DNA from: an uncultured Eubacteriales bacterium
GTDB taxonomy: Bacteria > Bacillota > Clostridia > Oscillospirales > Oscillospiraceae
NCBI GenBank assembly: GCA_949293985.1
Contig: CASFFN010000005.1
Location: 62,001 to 126,000 of the forward strand
Direction: 5' to 3'
Length of the DNA: 64,000 bases
The translations under genes and the position numbers were made by a program. The notes beneath the pieces were generated by a model that worked only from the letters and a program-made list of their open reading frames with translations, made no database searches and was not told where the DNA came from. Numbering within the stretch: position 1 is the stretch's first letter; every line of letters begins with the position of its first letter. Positions 8,372 through 16,551 of the stretch are shown here, one piece after another.

Positions 8372-8929
8372 TCAGATTTTCATGCCGGGGTTCAGGGCCT
8401 GGAATCTGGCAAGAACCCCGTCCGGTTCTGCACCGCTGCCCCCTTCTCCGTGTTGGGAGCCGGTATTGACATAGGAGCCGCTTCCCTTGCCGCCGTCAGC
8501 GGGGGCAAAGGCCCAGGGCTCGCTCTTTGCCAGCTGGGCCAGGGCCTCCTGGATGTCGGCGGTGCGGTTCTGGGAGGCTTTCAGTTTGGGAAGATCCAGC
8601 AGGCTGCGGATTGCCTTCACATTGTGGCCTCTGGCGCTGCGGATGGCTCCGTCCAGCTCCGTGTCAAAGGCGAAGGCCGCAGCCTGGGCGGACAGGCTAT
8701 CCTCCAGCTCCTTTACCTTGCCCTTCAGCTGGGCAACATCCACGCCCTCAAAGGATTTGAGCTGTTCCTGGGCGGTCTGCAGCTGCTGCTGAGCGGTTTC
8801 CAGCTGTCCCCGGAGGGTTTCAGCGGTGGCTTTCTCCCGGGTGATGCCGTTTCCGTACTGGTTCATGACCCAGTCCAGCTGTGCGTCGGTAATACCCGGA
8901 ATCTGGCTTTTTACTTCCTCTCGTTTCAT
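8372..8929 (-). CDS. Capsid scaffold protein (phage GP20 family)
   Basis: A 185-residue protein. It opens with MKREEVKSQIPGITDAQLDW, then a long Gln/Glu-rich coiled coil (about residues 35-85) and a C-terminal Gly/Ser-rich linker ending in FQALNPGMKI. This is the pattern of GP20-type minor structural/scaffolding proteins, which template shell assembly and leave before packaging. It sits immediately before the capsid gene but is separated from the upstream head genes by a terminator hairpin. Confidence 0.85.
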   Translation of the reverse strand: MKREEVKSQIPGITDAQLDWVMNQYGNGITREKATAETLRGQLETAQQQLQTAQEQLKSFEGVDVAQLKGKVKELEDSLSAQAAAFAFDTELDGAIRSARGHNVKAIRSLLDLPKLKASQNRTADIQEALAQLAKSEPWAFAPADGGKGSGSYVNTGSQHGEGGSGAEPDGVLARFQALNPGMKI

Positions 8930-9016
8930 GCTTTACCTTTCTCCGCTACGCTTTTTTACAGGGGTTGCCTCCCTTGCGGCGGCCTGTTTTGCGCCCGGCC
9001 AGGGCAAAAATGGTAT

Positions 9017-9050
9017 GAAAAAAGCACCATGCAGAATTGCACAGTGCTTC
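9017..9050 (-). terminator. Intrinsic terminator between immunity-like gene and scaffold
   Basis: On the minus strand AAGCACTGTGCA and TGCATGGTGCTT form a 12-bp near-perfect stem around a 4-nt loop, followed by TTTTTTC. It lies about 50 bp after the small gene at 9101-9277 and upstream of scaffold and capsid. It would therefore limit or split late transcription unless read through. The 150 bp between it and the scaffold start show no gene. Confidence 0.75.
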
Positions 9051-9100
9051 CATCAATGAAATTGGGGATTGCAAGTTACCGGAAAATTAAGTGATAGTCA

Positions 9101-9277
9101 TCAACCCTCCGAAGGAACATCCTTAGGATAGACGAATGGCCTCTTTTCTCGAGGTAATAGCTTAAAAGTGACTGGATCTCTTTCCAGGGGTGAATCATCT
9201 ATCATTAGAAATTCAGTCCCGTCCGGATAATCCTCAATGCTATAGCCATTCGGTATTTGTTCTGGATAGATTACCAA
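9101..9277 (-). CDS. Candidate immunity protein for MuF-type toxin
   Basis: A 58-residue protein read from a TTG at 9277, with AGGAGGGG eight bases upstream. It starts one base after the stop of the MuF-like head gene and is followed by a terminator. It is acidic and Pro/Asp/Tyr-rich (YPEQIPNGYSIEDYPDG and FVYPKDVPSEG), with no recognised domain. A small acidic gene immediately after a polymorphic toxin tail is the usual arrangement for a cognate immunity protein. That function is inference. Local base composition is AT-richer than the surrounding head genes. Confidence 0.6.
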   Translation of the reverse strand: MVIYPEQIPNGYSIEDYPDGTEFLMIDDSPLERDPVTFKLLPREKRPFVYPKDVPSEG

Positions 9278-9278
9278 C

Positions 9279-11135
9279 TTAATCCCCTCCTAAAAGGTCA
9301 TTCCAAGAATCAAAACGGAAATGAAAGCCATATGTTTCACATAGTTTTCGCACAACCATTTCCTGAGACAAAATATCAGCCTCAGCAAAGGAAATTTCTC
9401 CATTTATTACTTGGACAAAAAACTGATTTGAATATTGATTATCGATATCGTAGTATACAGAGATGATTTTGTCAAGGGAACCCAATTCTTTTGGCCAAAT
9501 TTTAGGAGGCTGCAACCGGTATACGCCTGTTTTGGTTGTGGCTCGTATTTCTGTAAGTTTACCTATCCGAAGCATATTGATGTCTTCATACGAAAAGCAG
9601 GAGCTGTTTGGATGATTGTGCGTTAAGGTGCAGCCTTTCATTAGCTTGATTTCTGCCTGGGAAAAAGATACTGCTTCCTGTCCTCCGTCTTTAGAAAGAA
9701 CACATATACCTTGTGCATTGTAGATTTTTCCCGTCTCATATTTTTGACCTGTCGTATGGAACTCTTCTTGGTACAACGCGGTTTTCTGTTTGGCATCCCA
9801 TGGCTCCGTTCCTGCTTTATCGTTCCATGTTTTACTTCCTTCCGGCCTGGAAACTCTTTTGTTCTCTGCATGCCCCGTGTTGGAGGAAATATCTGCAATG
9901 CTGACTTGCGTGTATTCCTCTTCGGAAGGAGTATCTGGTTTTTCTTCTGCTTTCCGTGCCTCCCATGTGGCCTTGCTGGCGGGGCTGTGGCCGAAGTTAT
10001 TCACGGCGGTACGGCTGCTGTCTACCCGCCCGCCGGTGGCGTCTGCGAAGTCAGACAGGGCTTTCCGGGCGTTTTTCAGCCGCAGGGCGCTTTGCGTGGT
10101 GTCAAGACCTGCCTCTTTTTCCATGAGGTAGGTCTTTTTCCATTTCCGGACCTGCCGTTCTCTTGCCCGCTGCATCTGGTTTATCTCATACCGGGAATAT
10201 TTTTTCCCCTTGTACTCAATATCCTTGGCACAGAGGGCTTGCAGCTGCTCGTCTGTATAGACCCGGGAGGAGATGCCAGGCCAGAAAGGGAAGAAGTTGT
10301 GCCGGCAGTTCCAGCCACAAAGGCCGGGGCCTGTTCCGTAGCCGGTGGTTTCCTCAAAGCCCTTGTAATACTCCCCTTCATACCAGACAGGGCCGCCCAC
10401 ATGATAGACCTTTCCCTGCCAGCTGGCGTGGTTGGCGGGGCCGGAGCCTGTGTCTCTGGCGCCCACATGGGCAGTCACTTCCACAAATTCACAGCCTGCT
10501 TCCTGGGCACGCTCCAGCTGCAGCTTGCCGCAGGTCTGATTTACCCCGGTGAGGGTGGCACGGCGGACGGCCACCTCCAGGGAATCTCTGTGGCCGGAAG
10601 GGTAGGTGACCCCGTCCATGTGTTCTGCCAGATCGTGGATGGCTCTGCGGATGGCGGTCTGGTAATCAAATGCCCCGGAGGATACCTGCAGCCAGGCCCT
10701 GTCCAAAGCATCTTCAAACTGCCGGGATACGGTGTTGGCGGTGGTGGCAGTCAGATTCTTCCAGGTGCCGGTGGTCTGCCGGTAGCCGGCGTTCAGAAGG
10801 TTCTGGAGGTTCTGGCTTTTGTTGGGCTCCGGCAGGGTGACCCCGGCAGCGGCGTGGATGGCATCCTCCGTCTGGAGGGTTTGGGTTCCGGCCTCCACCA
10901 GCATTTTCCGGATGGCAGTCTCGCTTTTTCCGCTGTATTTGGAAATCAGCTTTACAATGTCCGTATGGAGGAGCTTGGTCTGCTCCAGCCGCCAGGCCTG
11001 GTATGCGGCGGTTTCTGTGATAGTTCCCATTTTCTGGATTCTCCTGGCAATGTCCCGGAGAATGTCGTCCTCTACCTGCTGCCACAGGGCAATCAGCGGC
11101 TCCGGCAGCTGCTCCAGGTACTGGGGAGAAAGCAT
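9279..11135 (-). CDS. MuF-like phage minor head protein with C-terminal toxin-like domain
   Basis: A 618-residue protein. Residues 1 to about 290 match phage minor capsid protein 2/MuF, a head protein next to the portal. The middle (about 290-430) is a charged linker. The C-terminal part (about 440-618) carries an H-N-H-P motif at residues 506-509, followed six residues after the second His by S-Y-E-D. This resembles but does not exactly match the JAB/JAMM metallo-motif spacing. MuF proteins with variable C-terminal domains are known phage-borne polymorphic toxins. The last ~800 bp is clearly AT-richer than the first part, as if exchanged. Enzyme activity is unproven. Confidence 0.8.
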   Translation of the reverse strand: MLSPQYLEQLPEPLIALWQQVEDDILRDIARRIQKMGTITETAAYQAWRLEQTKLLHTDIVKLISKYSGKSETAIRKMLVEAGTQTLQTEDAIHAAAGVTLPEPNKSQNLQNLLNAGYRQTTGTWKNLTATTANTVSRQFEDALDRAWLQVSSGAFDYQTAIRRAIHDLAEHMDGVTYPSGHRDSLEVAVRRATLTGVNQTCGKLQLERAQEAGCEFVEVTAHVGARDTGSGPANHASWQGKVYHVGGPVWYEGEYYKGFEETTGYGTGPGLCGWNCRHNFFPFWPGISSRVYTDEQLQALCAKDIEYKGKKYSRYEINQMQRARERQVRKWKKTYLMEKEAGLDTTQSALRLKNARKALSDFADATGGRVDSSRTAVNNFGHSPASKATWEARKAEEKPDTPSEEEYTQVSIADISSNTGHAENKRVSRPEGSKTWNDKAGTEPWDAKQKTALYQEEFHTTGQKYETGKIYNAQGICVLSKDGGQEAVSFSQAEIKLMKGCTLTHNHPNSSCFSYEDINMLRIGKLTEIRATTKTGVYRLQPPKIWPKELGSLDKIISVYYDIDNQYSNQFFVQVINGEISFAEADILSQEMVVRKLCETYGFHFRFDSWNDLLGGD

Positions 11136-11137
11136 GA

Positions 11138-12628
11138 TTATTCACCACCAAAGAAAAGGTTGTCTTCGCTGCGGTTTTCCGCTGCAGCCTCCGCTACCAT
11201 GTCCCTTGCGGTTTGCTCATCGCAGCCGTAGCGCTCCATCAGGTATTTGTAACGGGGCAGGAAGCCATGGACCGCATCGTCCTTCATGTTGGCCAGACGG
11301 CTTTCCGTGTCGATGATATAGCTGTCATCGAAGGACACGCAGACTTCCGTATCCGGGTCAACAGAAGCCCCCAGCATATTCCGCCCGGCCCAGAGCATTG
11401 CCCGGACAATGGCAATCAGGGCGGCTTCTATGCCAATCTGGTGCCGGTTGGCGTGCTGCACCATGTCCTGCCGGTCTCCGGTGTACTGGGTTGCGGTGGC
11501 GATGTTTCCGGCCTGGAACTGATAGTGGTGTGTTCCCAGGCCGCATTTGAAGCTGAAATAATCCAAAGCATCCTGTACGGCTTTGCTGTTGTCTTCTACC
11601 CGCAAATTGGGGTTATACTCATACCACTGGGCTTTGGCGTCCGGATCATCTTCACCGGGAAGTATGAAAAACTGCTGCTGCCGGATGGCATCCGGGGCGA
11701 CCATGTGTTCGTTCCCGTCCTTGTCGATGTAGGTTCTGGTAAGCCGTTTGTTGTAAAAGACCTTTTTGCCTCCCAGGCTCATGTCCTGGGTGTAGTTGTC
11801 AAAGGCCAGATCCACCAGCCTGGCAGCGTCCACGGCTTCCGAAAATACTGCCATCCCCAGCCCGTCGCCCCCGGAGATGTTCTTGCATTCCCCAGGGGAA
11901 AACAGGGCAAACCAGGGCAGGGGACTTCCGGTGTGAAACTCCCTTGCAATCCCTGCCGGGACAGGAGCCTCTTTGTAACTGGCGGTATCCCCATCGGATT
12001 GGCAAGATGTGAAGTATTCATTGGTGATGGTGTACCCATCCTCTTCAAGCTTGTGGGTTTGCAGATATACACAGCTGCGCCCATCCAGCTGCACCTGGCT
12101 GACAAAGGCGCAGCTTAGCACTTTCCCATGGCGGATGGTAATGGGGATAATGCACTCCGCCGGCAGATAGTCCATGCAGATTTTGGCATCGGAATTGGGG
12201 ACAACCTGCCCGGAGGAGGAGACCTGCATACCCTCCACGCTCAGCACGAAAGCCCCGGTACCGGAGCGGAAGGTCTGCTCCACAAGAGAATTGGCGTTGG
12301 TCCAGAAATGGAGCTTTTCCAGAAGCCCGCCTGTCTGGTCCTCATTCCCCAGGAGCCACCGGGCGGATTCTCTGTCCCCCAGAATCACCTTGGTTTTGTC
12401 GTTCAGCAGCAGGGTTGCCCAGTCCTGGCAGGCGTGCTTGGGCATCCGCAGGCTTGCCATCCGCCGGGTGCGGATTACCCCGTCTGCCCCCATCTCCCCA
12501 ACCTTGTGGATGGATTCCACATAGCCCATCCACCACTGCTTCCAGGCGGCGATGTTGGCATAATAGGAGGCGTCCAGGTGGAGCCCCTTTTTCTTGTTGA
12601 GAAATTCAATAAACTTTTGGATATTCAT
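11138..12628 (-). CDS. Phage portal protein
   Basis: A 496-residue protein of the SPP1 gp6/HK97-like portal type, forming the dodecameric DNA channel at one capsid vertex. Its start overlaps the terminase stop and it ends 2 bp before the MuF gene, the standard terminase-portal-MuF order. Recognisable parts are the N-terminal WWMGYVESIHKVG wing segment, the DLAFDNYTQDMSLGGKKVF core and the FKCGLGTHHYQFQ stem region. It is full length. Confidence 0.88.
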   Translation of the reverse strand: MNIQKFIEFLNKKKGLHLDASYYANIAAWKQWWMGYVESIHKVGEMGADGVIRTRRMASLRMPKHACQDWATLLLNDKTKVILGDRESARWLLGNEDQTGGLLEKLHFWTNANSLVEQTFRSGTGAFVLSVEGMQVSSSGQVVPNSDAKICMDYLPAECIIPITIRHGKVLSCAFVSQVQLDGRSCVYLQTHKLEEDGYTITNEYFTSCQSDGDTASYKEAPVPAGIAREFHTGSPLPWFALFSPGECKNISGGDGLGMAVFSEAVDAARLVDLAFDNYTQDMSLGGKKVFYNKRLTRTYIDKDGNEHMVAPDAIRQQQFFILPGEDDPDAKAQWYEYNPNLRVEDNSKAVQDALDYFSFKCGLGTHHYQFQAGNIATATQYTGDRQDMVQHANRHQIGIEAALIAIVRAMLWAGRNMLGASVDPDTEVCVSFDDSYIIDTESRLANMKDDAVHGFLPRYKYLMERYGCDEQTARDMVAEAAAENRSEDNLFFGGE

Positions 12629-13875
12629 TGTGTGCCCCTTTTCAGATAGGAATGATAGTCCCGCTCAATGGTGTACTCAAAGGCATCCAGGCTGTCAATG
12701 TCCGTGGTGCCATCGTCCAGCCGCAAATCCTTTTCACTGCCCTTGCTGCTCCACAGGGCGGCGGATAGTGCCTCCGCCAAGGTGCCGGTCTCCGGTGTAT
12801 AGAAAAACCGCCCGCCACCCATGAGAATGGATGTGAGGCGGATTCTGTCGTTGATGGGGGATTTTTTTGCATTGTAAATCCTGCCTGCCAGCCAGGGCAG
12901 GGGGGAGCGGCGGGCGGTGGCACGCAGGTGGCTGATGAGCACCTGCTCGGCGCTGTCGCAGAAAACGGCATGAATTTCCCCGAACCTTGAAAAGACAGAC
13001 TGGGCAAAAAGCAAAAAGGCATTTCCCAGATAATCGGCGTCGGTACCGTAGGGCTCTACCCGCTGGGAGGCCACGGCGACCACCCCGGAAAAGCCCGGCA
13101 GGACAGCGGTCGCCACAAAGCTGTGCTTGGAGCCGTTGCCGCCGAAGTCCACGCCGATGTGGATACGCCAGGGCTTCAGGGGCTTGTCCTTCCATAGGAA
13201 GCGGTTATCCCCGGAAGCCAGGGCATCTGCAAAGGCCCGGTAAATGACCCCTTCCGCCGCCGCCCATTGGCCCAGGATGAACCGGTTATAGTACACGGTC
13301 CCCAGGTACTCCTTTTTCAGTGCTTCCACAAATGCCGGAGCAAGAAAAGGGTTGTCGTCAATGGTGTATGCCTGCTGATAAATGTCACCATCGGAATCCA
13401 GGAATTTCTTGAACCAATGCTTGGGGCCTGCGGGGTTGCAGGTTCCGTCAAAGTGGCTGTGGGGGCAGGAAAGACGGCTTTTGAGCATATCAAAAACCCC
13501 TTCCTCCCAGGTGGTGATTTCATCCCCATAGGCATACTCGAAGGCAGCGCCCTGGAGCCGCGCGATATGCTTCTTGCTGTCAGCCCCCAGGACATACACC
13601 TTTTTGCCAAAGAGGGTCATGGTGTTGTCACTGCGGACGAACCCCACCAGATCCTGCCCCCAAAGCTGCCGCATAGGGTCCAGGATGTTCCGCTGCAATG
13701 TGCCCTTGGTGTTGCCCAGCAGCACAATGAGCCCCTCGCCCCGGCAGGCCAGAATCCGCTTGGGAATCACCGCCAACAAATCCAGATGGGTCTTTCCCGA
13801 ACGGGTGGCGCCGGTCTTGATGTTCCAGCGGTGGCTGCAGTTGCGGAGAAAATCCTGTTGCTTAATCGATAGCAC
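12625..13875 (-). CDS. Terminase large subunit (PBSX/Terminase_3 type)
   Basis: A 416-residue packaging motor and nuclease. Walker A is GATRSGKT (about residues 22-29) and Walker B is FEYAYGDEIT. The C-terminal nuclease part begins with IGVDFGG (about residue 230) and includes a later conserved acidic CDSAEQ. The start is a GTG at 13875 inside the last codons of the small subunit gene (14-bp overlap). Length is normal for the family. Confidence 0.92.
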   Translation of the reverse strand: MLSIKQQDFLRNCSHRWNIKTGATRSGKTHLDLLAVIPKRILACRGEGLIVLLGNTKGTLQRNILDPMRQLWGQDLVGFVRSDNTMTLFGKKVYVLGADSKKHIARLQGAAFEYAYGDEITTWEEGVFDMLKSRLSCPHSHFDGTCNPAGPKHWFKKFLDSDGDIYQQAYTIDDNPFLAPAFVEALKKEYLGTVYYNRFILGQWAAAEGVIYRAFADALASGDNRFLWKDKPLKPWRIHIGVDFGGNGSKHSFVATAVLPGFSGVVAVASQRVEPYGTDADYLGNAFLLFAQSVFSRFGEIHAVFCDSAEQVLISHLRATARRSPLPWLAGRIYNAKKSPINDRIRLTSILMGGGRFFYTPETGTLAEALSAALWSSKGSEKDLRLDDGTTDIDSLDAFEYTIERDYHSYLKRGTQ

Positions 13876-14254
13876 TCTCTACACCCTCCAGCAGCTCCCT
13901 GGCCTTTTGCAGCTGGTCTTCTGCCGGGTTCTCCTGGGAATTATCCCCCAGAATATCCACAAGCACCTTGGCGGCTCTGGCATCTCCACAGCAGGCGGCG
14001 GCGTGAAGGCCGCTGAGCATGGCCATCTGATTGTCCATGTCCTCCGGCGGCACCCCTTTCCGGGACAGCTTGTTATATACCCGCTTGTCAGTTACAGGCA
14101 GGGAGAGGTAAAGGTCAGCGGCTTCCTTCAGTGCCCGCTTTCTCCGCCGGGCGGCGCCGGAGGCAATCCCCCCACGGCGGCCCAGCTCCCGCACTTCCGC
14201 TTCCGGCCTCTCGTCAAAGGGGATAAGATTCTTCTCATTTGCCACTGCCACCAC
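13862..14254 (-). CDS. Terminase small subunit-like protein
   Basis: A ~130-residue basic/helical protein directly upstream of the large subunit. The N-terminus has RELGRRGGIASGAARRRK, a pattern common in DNA-binding small terminase or DUF5681-like proteins. Several GTG starts (14254, 14251, 14245) lie close to GAGG; the exact start is uncertain. It would recognise phage DNA for packaging. The call relies on position. Confidence 0.7.
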   Translation of the reverse strand: MVAVANEKNLIPFDERPEAEVRELGRRGGIASGAARRRKRALKEAADLYLSLPVTDKRVYNKLSRKGVPPEDMDNQMAMLSGLHAAACCGDARAAKVLVDILGDNSQENPAEDQLQKARELLEGVESAID

Positions 14255-14269
14255 CTCTCATAATCGGGT

Positions 14270-14297
14270 AAAAAAGGAGCCGTGTTTCCACGGCCCC
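14270..14297 (-). terminator. Leader terminator ahead of terminase
   Basis: On the minus strand a GCCGTG-GAAA-CACGGC hairpin with extra flanking pairs is followed by TTTTTT. It lies between a candidate promoter and the small terminase gene, so transcripts starting at 14310 would stop here unless antiterminated. Confidence 0.65.
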
Positions 14298-14317
14298 CAT
14301 GTAGTTATTCGTATTTC

Positions 14318-14347
14318 AGTATACCTATGATACCACACCTTTTCCAA
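14318..14347 (-). promoter_or_regulatory. Candidate late promoter
   Basis: Reading leftward, TTGGAA and TATACT are separated by 18 bases (TATACT at 14323-14318). It sits in the only gap (118 bp) between the DUF1492 regulator gene and the terminase genes. It is the natural place for a late promoter controlled by that regulator. Confidence 0.5.
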
Positions 14348-14372
14348 AAAATCTTCCCATTTTTTTCCCATT

Positions 14373-14810
14373 TCAGGTTTGCTCAGCGCCGTACAGGGCC
14401 AGAGCGAACTTGTGGAGGGCTTTGTCCCGCTTCCGGTAGACGCTGGACTGCTCCACCCCCAGCTCCATGCACAGCCGCTCCACGCTTCCCCGCTCCGGGT
14501 ACAGGTAAAACCGGTGGAGCACCAGCTTTTCCTCCGGGGTAAGGGTATCCAGGCCCCGCTGGGTAATCTCCACCCAGTATCGTGCTTGCTCCAGTGCCCA
14601 TTGCAGCTCCTGCCGGTGGGCAAGGTTGTTAAGGAGCGCATCTTCCCGGGCACTTCCGCCGCCTTTGACCGGTGTGCTGTCGGTTCTGGCTCCCCGGATG
14701 GCCCGGGCATCCACCTCCAACCGCTTCACCTCCAAAGGAATATTCTGAAGGCTCATGCGCATGGCATCGTATTTTCTCAGCTTCTCAATGGCTTCTCCCT
14801 TCCAGTTCAT
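14373..14810 (-). CDS. DUF1492/ArpU-like phage transcriptional regulator
   Basis: A 145-residue protein starting at the ATG at 14810, which overlaps the previous stop. The last ~55 residues (LTPEEKLVLHRFYL through VERLCMELGVEQSSVYRKRDKAL) form a sigma-region-4-like helix-turn-helix, as in DUF1492/ArpU/RinA late regulators. It is the last early gene before the late promoter/terminator gap, the usual place for the activator of terminase and head genes. Confidence 0.8.
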   Translation of the reverse strand: MNWKGEAIEKLRKYDAMRMSLQNIPLEVKRLEVDARAIRGARTDSTPVKGGGSAREDALLNNLAHRQELQWALEQARYWVEITQRGLDTLTPEEKLVLHRFYLYPERGSVERLCMELGVEQSSVYRKRDKALHKFALALYGAEQT

Positions 14811-15142
14811 TCCTGATTTCCCCCTTTCCGTTCCTCCCAGGCCCGCTTCACCCGGCAGGGGGTGCCGCACAAATCCCTGGGGCACAGGCAGCCCGTGCAG
14901 GGGTCGGCGGCCAGATACTCCCGTACCTCGTCGGGATGGGAATAGGTCTTGCCCCCGACGCTCACCCCTGCCGCCCGCAAATCCTCCTTGTCCATCGCCG
15001 CCCGGGGATAGGCGTGAATCAGCGCCCAACGATCGAGAAACCACTTCTGCCAGCGCTTGCATTGCTTGTTTTCACAATTCCGGGGGTCGGGGACCCGGGT
15101 GCAGGTGATGCAAGGGCTTTGGGTTTTGCTGCTTCCGTTCAT
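14807..15142 (-). CDS. Cysteine-rich phage protein
   Basis: A 111-residue protein with four to five C-x(2-4)-C pairs at both ends (CITC, CENKQCKRW, CTGCLCPRDLC) and a conserved WALIHAYP centre. Such proteins are frequent in the late-early region of Clostridial phages and probably bind zinc; no function is established. Co-translated with the DUF1492 regulator through an ATGA overlap. Confidence 0.65.
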   Translation of the reverse strand: MNGSSKTQSPCITCTRVPDPRNCENKQCKRWQKWFLDRWALIHAYPRAAMDKEDLRAAGVSVGGKTYSHPDEVREYLAADPCTGCLCPRDLCGTPCRVKRAWEERKGGNQE

Positions 15143-15202
15143 GGTGTATCCTCCTTTGGTGGCGATCCCATCCTATACCGCCGCAATCAGTAGATTTATC
15201 GG

Positions 15203-15388
15203 TTATTTTTCCGTTACCTGACGGCAAGGCCTGCCGCAGTGGGGGCAGAAGTTTACCCCAGGCACCCACCCCGGTGCCCCTGCAGCAGCAACACATCGCA
15301 TACACCGCTCAGACTGTACCGACATGGTATACCGACAGGTCTTGCAGCTGTGGCACACAGCACAGGGCGGCCAATACCTTCTTTTCAT
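15203..15388 (-). CDS. Small zinc-ribbon protein
   Basis: The start is set at the ATG at 15388 (61 residues), as the upstream seven residues lack a binding site. CAVCHSCKTC, CMRC and CPHCGRPC pairs indicate one or two zinc-binding knuckles. Unknown function; part of the run of small phage genes. Confidence 0.55.
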   Translation of the reverse strand: MKRRYWPPCAVCHSCKTCRYTMSVQSERCMRCVAAAGAPGWVPGVNFCPHCGRPCRQVTEK

Positions 15389-15405
15389 AGCACGCCTCCT
15401 TTCTC

Positions 15406-15480
15406 TCATCTCGTTATAAACAACCTGGCAGCAGCGCCGATCAGCACTACAAGAAGTACAATGTCAACCATTTCCGCCAA
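15406..15480 (-). CDS. Putative 24-residue membrane peptide
   Basis: A TTG at 15480 has AGGAGGTG eight bases upstream and opens a 24-codon frame. The encoded peptide is almost entirely a hydrophobic helix (VDIVLLVVLIGAAARLF) with a basic end. It fits between two phage genes without overlap. Too short for any family call; translation is plausible but unproven. Confidence 0.4.
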   Translation of the reverse strand: MAEMVDIVLLVVLIGAAARLFITR

Positions 15481-15485
15481 CCCCT

Positions 15486-15689
15486 TCACCTCCTCCCATG
15501 CCGGCGATAGGCCTTTGTTACGGCATAGGTTCTCTGCTGATAAACACCGCTGGCAATCTCACGCTTTCTTCTGGCTTCGGCCATCTGGGCTTCGTGCGCC
15601 GCCTTCCAGGTGGCACCCCTGGGGCAAATATCCTGACACCCCGGATACCTGACCGGTGGCACACAGTAACGGCAGGGGTTATCCTCCAT
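15486..15689 (-). CDS. Small Cys-rich/basic phage protein
   Basis: A 67-residue protein with an N-terminal CRYCVPPVRYPGCQDICP motif and a basic helical C-terminus (EARRKREIASG, YRRHGRR). The same plan is common among short Clostridial phage proteins. The start overlaps the end of the frameshifted gene upstream by 11 bp in that gene's proper frame. Confidence 0.6.
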   Translation of the reverse strand: MEDNPCRYCVPPVRYPGCQDICPRGATWKAAHEAQMAEARRKREIASGVYQQRTYAVTKAYRRHGRR

Positions 15690-16063
15690 AGGCTTCTCCT
15701 TTCAGCGCAGCCTCGGCGGCTTCTCTTGTGCGGAATACGCTTTTTCCAACATCCCGATTTCCAAAGGTCACAAATGCTCCCCGATAGTTCCATAACTCCG
15801 ATTTCTCCCGTTATATCTTCAATGGTCGTATCATATACCGTATCTCCAACCTTAACCGGTAGCACCACGCACCTCCTGTCCCGGTCAGCCTCCACCAGTT
15901 CCCGAAGGCGGTCAAGGTCATAATCTGCGCCCAGGATGTCCTCGATTTCCTTCAAATGCCAGTAAATCTCCATGGCATTTTCTCTGACCTTGTTACTGTC
16001 AATGATTGTTATCTTCTTGGTTTTTTCATCGATTCTTACATCAGGAATAGTCAACCGTTCCAC
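15679..16063 (-). pseudogene. Frameshifted phage gene
   Basis: Translation from a GTG at 16063 (AAGGAGG upstream) gives a sensible start (ERLTIPDVRID) down to a KVGDTVYDTTIEDITGEI segment near 15810. There the frame loses sense. A +1 shift restores a natural end, SELWNYRGAFVTFGNRDVG then TREAAEAALKGEA, closing at 15679 with an overlap into the next gene. One extra base near 15800-15815, or a sequencing error, explains it. Function unknown. Confidence 0.6.
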
Positions 16064-16065
16064 GC

Positions 16066-16551
16066 TTATTCCTCCTTCCATGCCGCCGCTTTCGGAAAAA
16101 ATCCGTTGCATGCATTGTTGTCGCCGCTGCACCAGCCGTGAGCGTTTACGCACTCAGGACGGCAGTTTTCACAGTACGGCGCGGCATTGTGTATACCGCC
16201 GGTCACAAAGTCTATAAAATCGTCGCATAGGTCTCTTGCGATACCCTTCTCCTTTTCCACCCTTGCCTCTGCCGCTTGCCTGCGCTCAACCTCAAGCATG
16301 TGGTTACGCTCAGCTATAGCGCAATCTTGACGCGCCGCGTCCCGTTCGGCTTTCACCTTTTCAATCTCGGCCCGCAGCTTCTCGTTTTCGGCCTGGAGCG
16401 TGGAGAGGGCGGTGGCGGCATCAGTTGTCATCCGAGGAATACACTTGCTCATATCTCCGCCGGACCAATATGCGCACTGTTTGCACTGGTCTACTTTCGG
16501 GGTGCTGCCGCACAACCTCACAGCCTCAATCAGTTTCTCAATGTTCATCAT
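16066..16551 (-). CDS. Coiled-coil, Cys-rich phage protein
   Basis: A 161-residue protein from the ATG at 16551 (GGAG at a proper distance). An N-terminal KLIEAVRLCGS helix and CKQCAYW pair are followed by a long heptad coiled coil (about residues 55-105). The C-terminus has several Cys (CENCRPECVNAHGWC). Resembles widespread phage proteins of unknown role. Confidence 0.6.
   Translation of the reverse strand: MMNIEKLIEAVRLCGSTPKVDQCKQCAYWSGGDMSKCIPRMTTDAATALSTLQAENEKLRAEIEKVKAERDAARQDCAIAERNHMLEVERRQAAEARVEKEKGIARDLCDDFIDFVTGGIHNAAPYCENCRPECVNAHGWCSGDNNACNGFFPKAAAWKEE

Noticed and set aside
9711..11231. Plus-strand frame of 506 codons opposite the MuF gene
   Set aside because: Antisense to a conserved head protein and lacking any recognisable protein features.
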